A stretch of DNA of 30,000 bases. Origin: Fibrobacter sp. UBA4375. Its GTDB lineage: Bacteria; Fibrobacterota; Fibrobacteria; Fibrobacterales; Fibrobacteraceae. Below the pieces are notes generated by a model, which saw only the letters and a program-made list of their open reading frames with translations, was not told where the DNA came from and made no database searches. Position numbers and translations under genes: made by a program. Shown here one piece after another: positions 22,327 to 29,393 of the stretch (position 1 is the first letter of the stretch; the number at the start of each line of letters is the position of its first letter). The stretch lies in assembly GCA_002391195.1 (NCBI GenBank), contig DGRZ01000055.1, positions 1 through 30,000 of the forward strand, given 5' to 3'.

Positions 22327-23280
22327 ATGGCGTGGCTTGAAATTACAGCGGACGAGTACGCTCGCCATTTTGCAAATCCGGTCGCCTGTTACATGAAGGC
22401 GGATTTCAATATGTTGAATGCGGAGAAGGTGGACGTAGTCCGTTTCTTTGCGTTTGAAGACAACGGAATGCGCATTGGCCTTGCCGTGGGCGAGAAGGGC
22501 GATGAGTGGCGCTCTCCTTACTCGGCTCCTTTTTGCGGTTTTGTCTGCTCCCAGATACAGACGATTGCGTGCCTGAATTTTGCTATGCGCGAATTGAAGG
22601 ACTTGCTGCTCTTGCAGAAGAAGTCCTTTAAGGTTACGCTGCCACCAATTTTTTATGATCGGATGTTTTATTCCAAGGTTGTGTCGGCGCTACTCCAGAA
22701 TGGATTTCGGCAATCGTATGCTAACCTGAATTATGCGTTTGATTTTATGGACTCGACACCGTACGAAAAACGCCTCCATTACATGGGTGCGCGAAATTAC
22801 AAGCAGTTTGCCCATAGCGAGTGCGCATTTACGCAGGAAACGGCTGTAGAACAGCAGCGCCGCGTCTACGGTTTTATTCAGGATCACTACAAGGCGAAGG
22901 GCTATACGCTGTGGATGAAGTTTGAGGACTTGAAGAAAACAGCAGAAATTGTTCCCGTTGATTTCTGCCTGTTGCGTGTAGATGGCTTCCCAGTGGCATC
23001 GACTATCATTTACAGGGTCAGCGACAAGGTTGCGCAGATGATTTACTGGGGTGCCGACCAGTCCGCCTTGGACAAGCGCCCCCTGAATGTGATTGCTCGT
23101 GAAATGTTTCGGTATTACCGGGAACAGGGCTTTGATTATCTTGATCTCGGGCCGGCGGCATCGGACGGGATTGCGAGCGAGGGCCTTTGTACTTTCAAGG
23201 AAAGCGTAGGTTGCTTCGCTGATTTGAAGTATACGTTTGAGTTCGACGGTTGCGAACCGGCGGGAGAGAACTATCGGTGA
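22327..23280 (+). CDS. FemAB/GNAT-like acyltransferase
   Basis: 317 aa, starting directly after the ketoisomerase stop. The C-terminal half has DFCLLRVDGFPVASTIIYRV, KRPLNVIAREMFRYYREQGF and DYLDLGPAASDGIASEGLCTFKESVG, the pattern of FemAB/GNAT acyltransferases (D-x-G ... FK-x-x-x-G). The N-terminal half looks like a diverged second GNAT unit. Its place between the ketoisomerase and aminotransferase suggests that it N-acylates the 3-amino sugar, the role of FdtC in the dTDP-Fuc3NAc pathway, although FdtC itself is a left-handed beta-helix protein. This function is inferred from context. Confidence 0.68.
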   Translation: MAWLEITADEYARHFANPVACYMKADFNMLNAEKVDVVRFFAFEDNGMRIGLAVGEKGDEWRSPYSAPFCGFVCSQIQTIACLNFAMRELKDLLLLQKKSFKVTLPPIFYDRMFYSKVVSALLQNGFRQSYANLNYAFDFMDSTPYEKRLHYMGARNYKQFAHSECAFTQETAVEQQRRVYGFIQDHYKAKGYTLWMKFEDLKKTAEIVPVDFCLLRVDGFPVASTIIYRVSDKVAQMIYWGADQSALDKRPLNVIAREMFRYYREQGFDYLDLGPAASDGIASEGLCTFKESVGCFADLKYTFEFDGCEPAGENYR

Positions 23281-24395
23281 AGATTCCCTTTTTGAATTTG
23301 AAGCAGGTGAATGCACCATACATGGATGCGTTAAAAAACACTGCAACTGCGGTCGTAGAGTCCGGATGGTACATCCGTGGCTCCTATTGCGAACGTTTTG
23401 AGCGAGAATTTGCCGCCTATTGCGGACGTGCGTATGGGGTGGGTGTCGGGAACGGCCTGGACGCCTTGACCTTGATGCTCCGCGCATCCATAGAGCTTGG
23501 GCGGCTCAAACCGGGCGATGAGATTCTAGTGCCCGCGAACACGTACATCGCAACGATACTTGCCGTGAGAGCTGCTGGGCTTGTGCCTGTATTGGTGGAA
23601 CCTTGTCGCGATACCTGTAATCTAGATGTAGACTGTTTGCAAGAGGCTTGTTCACCAAAAACACGTGCAATTTTGGTTGTTCACCTTTACGGTCGTTTGG
23701 CGGATATGCCAGCTATTTGTACTTTTGCAAAATCACATAACATACTCGTGTTTGAAGACGTTGCCCAGGCTCACGGAGCTTTTTTAGACGAAAAAAATTT
23801 CTTATCAAATGCTGCAGCCTACAGTTTCTACCCGACAAAGAACCTGGGCGCACTGGGCGATGCTGGCATGGTTGTCACTGACGATGCGGAACTGGCTCGT
23901 ATTGTGCGTATGCTCGGCAACTACGGTTCCGAAACGAAATACGTAAATCAATATGTTGGTGTGAATTCTCGACTGGATGAAATACAGGCTGCGGTGTTGT
24001 TAGAAAAAATGAAGCATTTAAATAATTGGAACAATCGTCGCCGAGAAATTGCGGCTCGGTATTGTGCCGAAATCAAGAATCCGCAGGTCCGTTTGACGCC
24101 TCTGCCTGCAAACCCTAAGGCTCACGTATGGCATGTGTTTCCTGTTTTTTGCGAGCGGCGGGACGAACTACAGGAATTCCTGAAGGCTCGTGGAATTGAG
24201 ACTCTTGTCCATTATCCTATTCCACCTCATTTGCAGGAGGCTTTTGTGGGTGCCGTAGATCGCGGGGAACTCCGCCATGGGGCACTTCCCCTTACCGAAG
24301 AACTGGCCCGTACGGAACTCAGCATTCCCATGGGGCCGTCCTTGACCGACGATCAGGTCGCATACGTTATAGAATCTATAAATGCTTTTATTTGA
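23277..24395 (+). CDS. DegT/DnrJ/EryC1 (FdtB-like) sugar aminotransferase
   Basis: 372 aa from GTG 23277, which overlaps the previous stop (GTGA). PLP-dependent transfer of an amino group to a keto sugar. MKIPFLNLKQVN starts as family members do. GVGNGLDAL, FEDVAQAHGA (Asp161) and SFYPTKNLGALGDAG with the PLP lysine Lys188 are diagnostic. NSRLDEIQAAVL and HVWHVFPV follow. With the FdtA-like gene two positions upstream, it probably makes a dTDP-3-amino-3,6-dideoxyhexose. Galacto or gluco stereochemistry cannot be told. Confidence 0.9.
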   Translation: MKIPFLNLKQVNAPYMDALKNTATAVVESGWYIRGSYCERFEREFAAYCGRAYGVGVGNGLDALTLMLRASIELGRLKPGDEILVPANTYIATILAVRAAGLVPVLVEPCRDTCNLDVDCLQEACSPKTRAILVVHLYGRLADMPAICTFAKSHNILVFEDVAQAHGAFLDEKNFLSNAAAYSFYPTKNLGALGDAGMVVTDDAELARIVRMLGNYGSETKYVNQYVGVNSRLDEIQAAVLLEKMKHLNNWNNRRREIAARYCAEIKNPQVRLTPLPANPKAHVWHVFPVFCERRDELQEFLKARGIETLVHYPIPPHLQEAFVGAVDRGELRHGALPLTEELARTELSIPMGPSLTDDQVAYVIESINAFI

Positions 24396-25666
24396 TGAAA
24401 TCCTCTGATTTGAAATTCACGAAACTTTTTGCTGGCTCCGGGGCGGTAACCCTGGTGAACGCCATTCGGGCTTTTGCCATTAACAAGCTGTTGGCTATTT
24501 TCTTGCCGCCGGCGGCATTTGCCTGTGTGGGACAATTCCTCAATCTGATGAGTATCGGCACAGCGACGTCTTCTCTTGCCTTGCAGAACGGCTGGACTGC
24601 CCTTACCGCCCAAAACAAGAATTCTAAAGAAAAACTGCTGGGTATTTGGCGGGGCGGGCTTCGCTTAACCACATTTGCAAGTTTGTTTACCTTTATTGCA
24701 GCGCTTCTGTTCTGTTTCATGGCCCCGCTAGACACCCTCTTGCCGGGAATCCCCACTCGCCTTGCTCAGGCTGCGATTCTGTTTGCATTGCCTGGCATTT
24801 TTGCCGCAAATATCATAACCATTACGGCTGCAGTCATGAATGGCCTTGACGAGAACCGCAAATGGGCGACCATCAATATTGCGTCATCTATCTGGCAAGT
24901 GCTCTGGGTTGCGTTTTTCTTGTTTACGGGTCGACTTTCCGTTCTTTCGATTATTGCGACCCAATCCATCGTAGCGGCGTTCTTTGCCATCCGCATAGCA
25001 AGTCAGGCGGGCTTTAGCGTTAAATATATTTGGAAAACGGCTCTTGATACCCGCAGACCATGGCTGTCCTATGCCCTTATGGGGCTTGTCCCCATGGCGC
25101 TCACTCCGGTGGTGCTCACGGTCATGCGTCTGACCGTAGCTTCCAATTTTGGTAACGATGCGGCGGGAATCTGGCAAAGTGTCTGGAAGGTTTCTGATTT
25201 TCTGTTCATGGCGATGTCGGCGATTCTCACTGTGATCATTTTGCCAAAAGTTTCTCCCAAAATGTCCCGGACAGATTTTTTTGGTATGTTCCACCCAGTT
25301 TTGCTTCGGGTCATGGGAATATCCCTCGTGATGATAGCCACGTTGTATTTTGGCAGGAGTCTCCTGGTTCAGGTGCTGTTTTCTTCGGCCTATATGGGGG
25401 CGGTGGACTACATGCCGCTTCAGCTTGTTGGTGATTTTTTCAGGGCCGGCGGCTATGCCTTGGCCCTTGTGCTAATTGCTCGGGCAGAAACGGTGAAGTT
25501 TATAACCGTTGAAATATGTTCAGAGATTTTCTTGTCTGTCGGAACGCTTGTTGGAGTCAAGCTTGTCGATTTTAATGGTCCAATGCTTGCCTATGCTACG
25601 GAAAATTTCTTGTATCTAGTCACACTTTACATCTTGGTTCGGAGGCTCAAGTGGAATACTCCGTAA
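24395..25666 (+). CDS. Wzx/WzxE-like oligosaccharide flippase
   Basis: 423 aa from ATG 24395, overlapping the aminotransferase stop by one base (TGATG). It has about twelve hydrophobic segments. TLVNAIRAFAINKLLAIFLP at the start, GQFLNL and SSLALQNGWTALTAQ resemble WzxE-type flippases, which move lipid-linked repeat units across the inner membrane. It lies in the middle of the operon. No Wzy-like polymerase is present in the window. Confidence 0.85.
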   Translation: MKSSDLKFTKLFAGSGAVTLVNAIRAFAINKLLAIFLPPAAFACVGQFLNLMSIGTATSSLALQNGWTALTAQNKNSKEKLLGIWRGGLRLTTFASLFTFIAALLFCFMAPLDTLLPGIPTRLAQAAILFALPGIFAANIITITAAVMNGLDENRKWATINIASSIWQVLWVAFFLFTGRLSVLSIIATQSIVAAFFAIRIASQAGFSVKYIWKTALDTRRPWLSYALMGLVPMALTPVVLTVMRLTVASNFGNDAAGIWQSVWKVSDFLFMAMSAILTVIILPKVSPKMSRTDFFGMFHPVLLRVMGISLVMIATLYFGRSLLVQVLFSSAYMGAVDYMPLQLVGDFFRAGGYALALVLIARAETVKFITVEICSEIFLSVGTLVGVKLVDFNGPMLAYATENFLYLVTLYILVRRLKWNTP

Positions 25667-26631
25667 CCAACATGTTTGCCGAAAAGATGACCGAGAATGT
25701 CTATGTGAAGGCCTTCGCTCAAGGGGTCGAGACAGAACAGCGGGAACTTCCGCCTGTAGTGTCGGTACTTATGGCCAGCTACAATCACGAAAACTTTGTG
25801 GAAGCGGCGGTCCGTTCGGTAATGGCACAGACGGGGGTGACTTTTGAACTTGTCGTTATCGATGATGGCAGTACAGATAGTTCTCCCGAAATTCTAGAGA
25901 AACTTTCCTCCGAATTGCGATTTACCTATGTCCATCGCGAAAATAGGGGAGTCGTAGCGACTATGAACGAACTCTTGTCTATGGCGCGTGGCAAGTATTT
26001 TTGTTCATTTGCCTCAGATGATATAATGCCACCGGATCGGTTGAAAGTCCAGAGCGATTTTTTGATAAATCACCCACAGTACAAGGCCTGCTTTGGTCAA
26101 ATCCATACAATGGACGAAAATGGGGTTGTGAATCCAAATCCTGACCCGAGGTATTTGAAATCTGTTCCCGAAGTTTCCTTTGAAGAGTTTTTTCTGGGTA
26201 GAAAGGAAATTCACGGCTGTTCTGAAATGATAGACGTGGCGGAGTTTCGTCGGCTAGGTGGTTATAATGAATCCTGTTTTCAGGAAGATTTTCCCATGAT
26301 TCTCAAGTTACTGTATGAATATGGAAAAGTACCTGTCATTAGCTGCAACTGCTGTCATTACCGCATCCATGGGAACAATTTGTCGTCGTTGAAGAATAAG
26401 GAGACGATAAACAAGATCTACGAGGGAATGCTTAGGGCAATTGATTGCTACAAAGGTCATTCATTATATTCAAAGGCTCGCCAGGCGTTTAAGACGGCCT
26501 GGTTTTCTGCCTTGGCGTACAACAATAAGGGGGAGGCTCTAAAGCGACTTCCTCAGTTGGCTTCGTTTTCGATGGGCTTTGTTAAGCGGTTGCCCAAGTT
26601 GTTTATCCCTAGTGTGTTTTTGAAGCATTAA
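25651..26631 (+). CDS. GT2 family glycosyltransferase
   Basis: 326 aa from GTG 25651, supported by GGAGG at 25641-25645, five bases upstream; this start overlaps the flippase end by 16 nt. An ATG at 25672 is the alternative. The GT-A domain begins at ~36: VVSVLMASYNHENFVEAAV, LVVIDDGSTDSSPEI and FCSFASDDIMPPDRL (DxD-like). GCSEMIDVAEFRRLGGYNES, the ED pair in FQEDFPM, and HYRIHGNNLS complete it. It probably acts on the same glycan repeat unit. Confidence 0.88.
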   Translation: MEYSVTNMFAEKMTENVYVKAFAQGVETEQRELPPVVSVLMASYNHENFVEAAVRSVMAQTGVTFELVVIDDGSTDSSPEILEKLSSELRFTYVHRENRGVVATMNELLSMARGKYFCSFASDDIMPPDRLKVQSDFLINHPQYKACFGQIHTMDENGVVNPNPDPRYLKSVPEVSFEEFFLGRKEIHGCSEMIDVAEFRRLGGYNESCFQEDFPMILKLLYEYGKVPVISCNCCHYRIHGNNLSSLKNKETINKIYEGMLRAIDCYKGHSLYSKARQAFKTAWFSALAYNNKGEALKRLPQLASFSMGFVKRLPKLFIPSVFLKH

Positions 26632-26644
26632 GGGGTTGTTGGAT

Positions 26645-27352
26645 ATGATTTCGGTCTGCATGGCGACATACAACGGCAGTAAATTTATCCGCGAACAGCT
26701 GGAAAGTATTCTTTCGCAGTTGCCCACTGATGCCGAAGTTATTGTCGCTGACGATGGTTCTACTGACGATACCCTCGCTATTGTGAATTCTTTTGGTGTT
26801 GGGCGCATTCGTGCGTTGCCCGCCGAAAAGCATCTGGGCGTTATCTATAATTATGAACGTGCCCTGCAGGCATCTAAGGGGGAATTCATCTTCCTCGCCG
26901 ATCAAGATGATATTTGGCTTCCGGGAAAAGCGGAGAAAGTTCTTGCGGCGCTGAAAGACGCCGATCTCGTGATTCATGATGCATGGATGCTTCGACCTTC
27001 CGAGCCGTCCGGTTCCTCGTGGGTTCGCGATGGCAAGTTGAGCGAAATTCGCCCTTACACGAAGGGGGTGTTTGCCAATTGGTGGAAAAATTCCTTTACG
27101 GGTTGCTGTATGGCATTCCGCCGGAGTATCTTGGATAGGGCTCTTCCATTCCCTAGAAATCTTCCCATGCACGATCAATGGTTAGGGCTTGTTGCTGAGA
27201 AATTTTTTAGGGTGTCGTATGTTACGGAGCCTCTTATTGAATACCGCCAACACTCTGGCAACGCAACGCACATCGGAAGATCACCTGCAGGTGTTTTTCA
27301 AAAAACCAAATGGCGGTTTGATTTAGCAAGAGCAATTTTTTTAAGTGTGTAG
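26645..27352 (+). CDS. GT2 family glycosyltransferase, 3' end inside a heptad repeat
   Basis: 235 aa from ATG 26645; a TTG at 26636 directly after AAGGGG is too close to use that site. ISVCMATYNGSKFIREQLE, VIVADDGSTDDT and FLADQDDIWLPGKAE are the sugar-nucleotide motifs; GCCMAFRRSIL and MHDQWLGLVAEKFF lie on the acceptor side. It resembles the protein at 19152-20102 but is ~80 residues shorter at the C-terminus. Its last codons and TAG stop lie in the 7-nt-period array at 27345-27414, so the natural end may have been lost. The catalytic domain seems complete. Confidence 0.83.
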   Translation: MISVCMATYNGSKFIREQLESILSQLPTDAEVIVADDGSTDDTLAIVNSFGVGRIRALPAEKHLGVIYNYERALQASKGEFIFLADQDDIWLPGKAEKVLAALKDADLVIHDAWMLRPSEPSGSSWVRDGKLSEIRPYTKGVFANWWKNSFTGCCMAFRRSILDRALPFPRNLPMHDQWLGLVAEKFFRVSYVTEPLIEYRQHSGNATHIGRSPAGVFQKTKWRFDLARAIFLSV

Positions 27353-27414
27353 TGTGTAATGTGAAATTCCTCATTACACACTTCATATTCCACATTACAC
27401 ATTTGACATTGCCT
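27345..27414. repeat. 7-nt-period array between converging genes (10 heptads)
   Basis: In one register: GTGTGTA, GTGTGTA, ATGTGAA, ATTCCTC, ATTACAC, ACTTCAT, ATTCCAC, ATTACAC, ATTTGAC, ATTGCCT. Eight in a row begin with A. GTGTGTAATG (27352-27361) is also the exact reverse complement of 27371-27380, so the array can fold. The plus-strand glycosyltransferase stop (27350-27352) and the minus-strand gene stop (27395-27397) both lie inside it. Confidence 0.85.
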
Positions 27415-27904
27415 GCACCACTTTTCCCCAGCCGATCTGCACAAAGGCTCCAGCCCGTACCAGGTTGCCCTGAGCTTCTTCGTATTCTTTAAGAATGCGG
27501 TTGTATTCTGAGACATCCCGGCGGAACTTCACGTCTTTGTGGATGCGTTTTAGGAGCATGTCCTGTTTCCACTGGGCGGCAGCGGAGAGCTTTTGGCAGG
27601 AGATATCCAGGGCGCCCAGGTAGGCGGGGAGTGCATCCAGGAATTCTTTTTCAAACTCCTTGGCGACATTTTTGGCCTGCAAAACCAGGTTTTTCTGGAT
27701 GATGGCGTTTTTGCGGATTTCGCTCATGAGCCGAACGATGCGCTCGTAGTCCACCTGAGGCCAGATAAGGCTGAAGGGCCACATCTTTTTCCAGTGGAAC
27801 TTGAACATGGACTCGTGGGCGGTGTTCTTTGCCCGTAGGAGTTCCTTCAGGTTCTCGAAGATAATCTGGGAGGGGATTTTTGTCTTTTCGGATTCGTTTG
27901 CCAT
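27395..27904 (-). CDS. Hypothetical cytoplasmic protein
   Basis: 169 aa from ATG 27904; a TTG at 27913 is the longer alternative, but it lies in the TATATTG promoter-like element (27917-27911). It has no signal peptide or membrane span and is mostly helical and charged. Notable segments are HWKKMWPFSLIWPQVDYERI, EIRKNAIIQKNLVLQAKNVAKEFEKEF and EYNRILKEYEEAQGNLV, with possible coiled coil. The last codons (AMSNV, stop) lie in the heptad array. No family is recognised. Confidence 0.65.
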   Translation of the reverse strand: MANESEKTKIPSQIIFENLKELLRAKNTAHESMFKFHWKKMWPFSLIWPQVDYERIVRLMSEIRKNAIIQKNLVLQAKNVAKEFEKEFLDALPAYLGALDISCQKLSAAAQWKQDMLLKRIHKDVKFRRDVSEYNRILKEYEEAQGNLVRAGAFVQIGWGKVVQAMSNV

Positions 27905-27989
27905 CGCCCCCAATATAAAAAGGTTCGCTTCGAAAAATGGAGTTTTTAAGGGAGATTTCCTTTTTTTTACGGAAATAGTCCCCTTTTTT

Positions 27990-28010
27990 GACTTTTTTTC
28001 AAAAAAAGTC
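27990..28010. repeat. Perfect AT-rich palindrome
   Basis: GACTTTTTTT (27990-27999) and AAAAAAAGTC (28001-28010) flank a single C, and a further T-run follows at 28014-28019. It lies in the 27905-28071 divergent gap. It may be a weak terminator-like structure in front of the gene at 28072, or an upstream promoter element. The rest of the gap shows only T-rich tracts. Confidence 0.5.
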
Positions 28011-28071
28011 TTCTTTTTTGCAAATTAAGAATTAAATTCTACTAAAACCGTTCTATCAAGAAGGATTTTAT

Positions 28072-28629
28072 ATGAACAATCAAAAATTCAAGATTCTGGC
28101 CATCGTGGATGCGGTCCTTATCGTGGTCCTCATTGTGGTCATGATGATTCTCAAGGGTAATTACAACGATCAGGCCCAGGCTTCCGTAAAGGAGCAGGTG
28201 GGGGCCTACCAGGAAAAGGCCAACGGAATGCTCCAGGAACAGTGGAAATCCATGGACCAGTACGGCATGGCCTGGAAGCTAGTGTATGCGACCCTTACCG
28301 GTGACAAGTCCGAGGCAAGTTTCGATGCCGCCGTCAAGGCCATCGAGGGCGACAAGGATGCCCGCCTGAAACAGCTTTCTTACATGTACACTGCTGCAGG
28401 TATCCCGGACAAGGTCCAGAACGATATTAACGAAAAGGGCGGCCTTGCCGACAAGTTCCTGCTGAAGGACGAGGGCGGCGTAAAGGAAGTGGCTTGCGGC
28501 AAGAATTGCACCCTCAGCTTTACTTTTGTGAAGGGTAAGCTCAAGGACAGCGATTACAAGGCCCTGGTGGAATACAACATGGACGAAGCCTTTAAACTGG
28601 AAGCTCCTGCGGCTTTCCACTTTGAATAA
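28072..28629 (+). CDS. Single-span membrane-anchored periplasmic protein
   Basis: 185 aa. An uncleaved N-terminal anchor (FKILAIVDAVLIVVLIVVMMIL, residues ~6-27) precedes a soluble, probably periplasmic domain. That domain has helical repeats (AQASVKEQVGAYQEKANGML) and a CGKNC pair near residue 143. AAGGA lies 6 nt before the ATG. It has the same layout as the next gene (short cytoplasmic start, one span, Lys-Gly-Asn-Tyr just after it), so the two are probably distant paralogs. Function unknown. Confidence 0.72.
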   Translation: MNNQKFKILAIVDAVLIVVLIVVMMILKGNYNDQAQASVKEQVGAYQEKANGMLQEQWKSMDQYGMAWKLVYATLTGDKSEASFDAAVKAIEGDKDARLKQLSYMYTAAGIPDKVQNDINEKGGLADKFLLKDEGGVKEVACGKNCTLSFTFVKGKLKDSDYKALVEYNMDEAFKLEAPAAFHFE

Positions 28630-28640
28630 GGAGATTTAGG

Positions 28641-29135
28641 ATGAATATCAAGAACATTGCAATCGTTTTGACCGTCCTGGTGGTGGCCATTGCCGCCATG
28701 CTCTTTATGCAGAAGGGAAACTACGTAACCCAGGCGACGGAGCATTACAACAAGACTACGGGCAACAGCTTCAAGGGCTCCAGCAAGATTATCGAGTACG
28801 TGAACTCTACCGCTGGCACCACCAAGATGTTGTGGGCACTGACCTGCGATGCTGTGCAGGGGGCAAAGACTTCCCAGGACATGGCTAAGCTGGAAGGCAA
28901 GTATTTCCCGGCTACCAAGGGTTCCAACAGCATTTCCCAGAAGACACGTCGTTTTGAACCGACCGCGGCCTACTACATCGTCACCACCTTTGACAAGGTG
29001 GATGTGGACAAGAAGACCGACCTGAAGACCCTTGCCGGCCTCAAGTCCATTGACGTCGGTGCTTTGCTTGGCAATGCCACCATCGCTGCCGCCGTCGCTG
29101 AAGATGAGGATGGCGAAGAAGAAGGCGAGGAATAG
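28641..29135 (+). CDS. Single-span membrane-anchored periplasmic protein, acidic tail
   Basis: 164 aa. The N-terminal anchor is NIAIVLTVLVVAIAAMLFM followed by QKGNYVTQATEHYNK, like the KGNYNDQAQ stretch after the anchor of the preceding protein. The C-terminus is strongly acidic (AEDEDGEEEGEE). GGAG lies ~9 nt before the ATG, 11 nt after the upstream stop. The pair forms an operon closed by a terminator. No family is recognised. Confidence 0.7.
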   Translation: MNIKNIAIVLTVLVVAIAAMLFMQKGNYVTQATEHYNKTTGNSFKGSSKIIEYVNSTAGTTKMLWALTCDAVQGAKTSQDMAKLEGKYFPATKGSNSISQKTRRFEPTAAYYIVTTFDKVDVDKKTDLKTLAGLKSIDVGALLGNATIAAAVAEDEDGEEEGEE

Positions 29136-29191
29136 TTGCCGCCCCTACGAGGGCATCTTCTTGACTCTCAACGAGTTAGAAAATAACACCA

Positions 29192-29217
29192 AACGACCCG
29201 CCCTGCGGGCCGTTTTT
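29192..29217 (+). terminator. Rho-independent terminator
   Basis: AACGACCCGC (29192-29201) pairs with GCGGGCCGTT (29205-29214), with one mismatch and a CCT loop; T-run at 29213-29217. Confidence 0.87.
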
Positions 29218-29219
29218 GT

Positions 29220-29310
29220 GTTATGAGCGCGCCTTGCCAAGGCAAGGCTTTGAGGTCTGAGCATTGAGTTAAAATATGGCGCCGAAGGCGCGATTATAAA
29301 AGCTCATAAC
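29220..29310. repeat. Branched palindromic element upstream of purL
   Basis: GTTATGAGC (29220-29228) pairs with GCTCATAAC (29302-29310) and encloses GCCTTGCC-AA-GGCAAGGC (29231-29248) and GCGCC-GAA-GGCGC (29279-29291). It could fold as a multi-branch structure. Three GAG heptads (GAGGTCT, GAGCATT, GAGTTAA; 29252-29272) lie inside it. Confidence 0.6.
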
Positions 29311-29332
29311 TCAAAGCGAGTGAAACGAGCGA

Positions 29333-29353
29333 CCTCATACCTCATACCTATTT
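29333..29353. repeat. 7-nt-period repeat upstream of purL
   Basis: CCTCATA, CCTCATA and CCTATTT are in one register. CCTCATA also occurs at 11328-11334 near the heptad arrays there. The purL ATG lies 41 bp downstream, with TATCTT (29356-29361) between. Confidence 0.65.
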
Positions 29354-29393
29354 TCTATCTTTCCCCTCGTAAAAAATCAAACCGAGGTTTATA

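Noticed and set aside
27345..27414. Possible CRISPR array
   Set aside because: Units are 7 nt with no separate spacer of ~30 nt, and no cas gene is nearby. The same applies to 11091-11237.
29220..29393. Purine riboswitch before purL
   Set aside because: No recognisable riboswitch core; the sequence is explained by palindromes and heptad repeats found elsewhere in the window.
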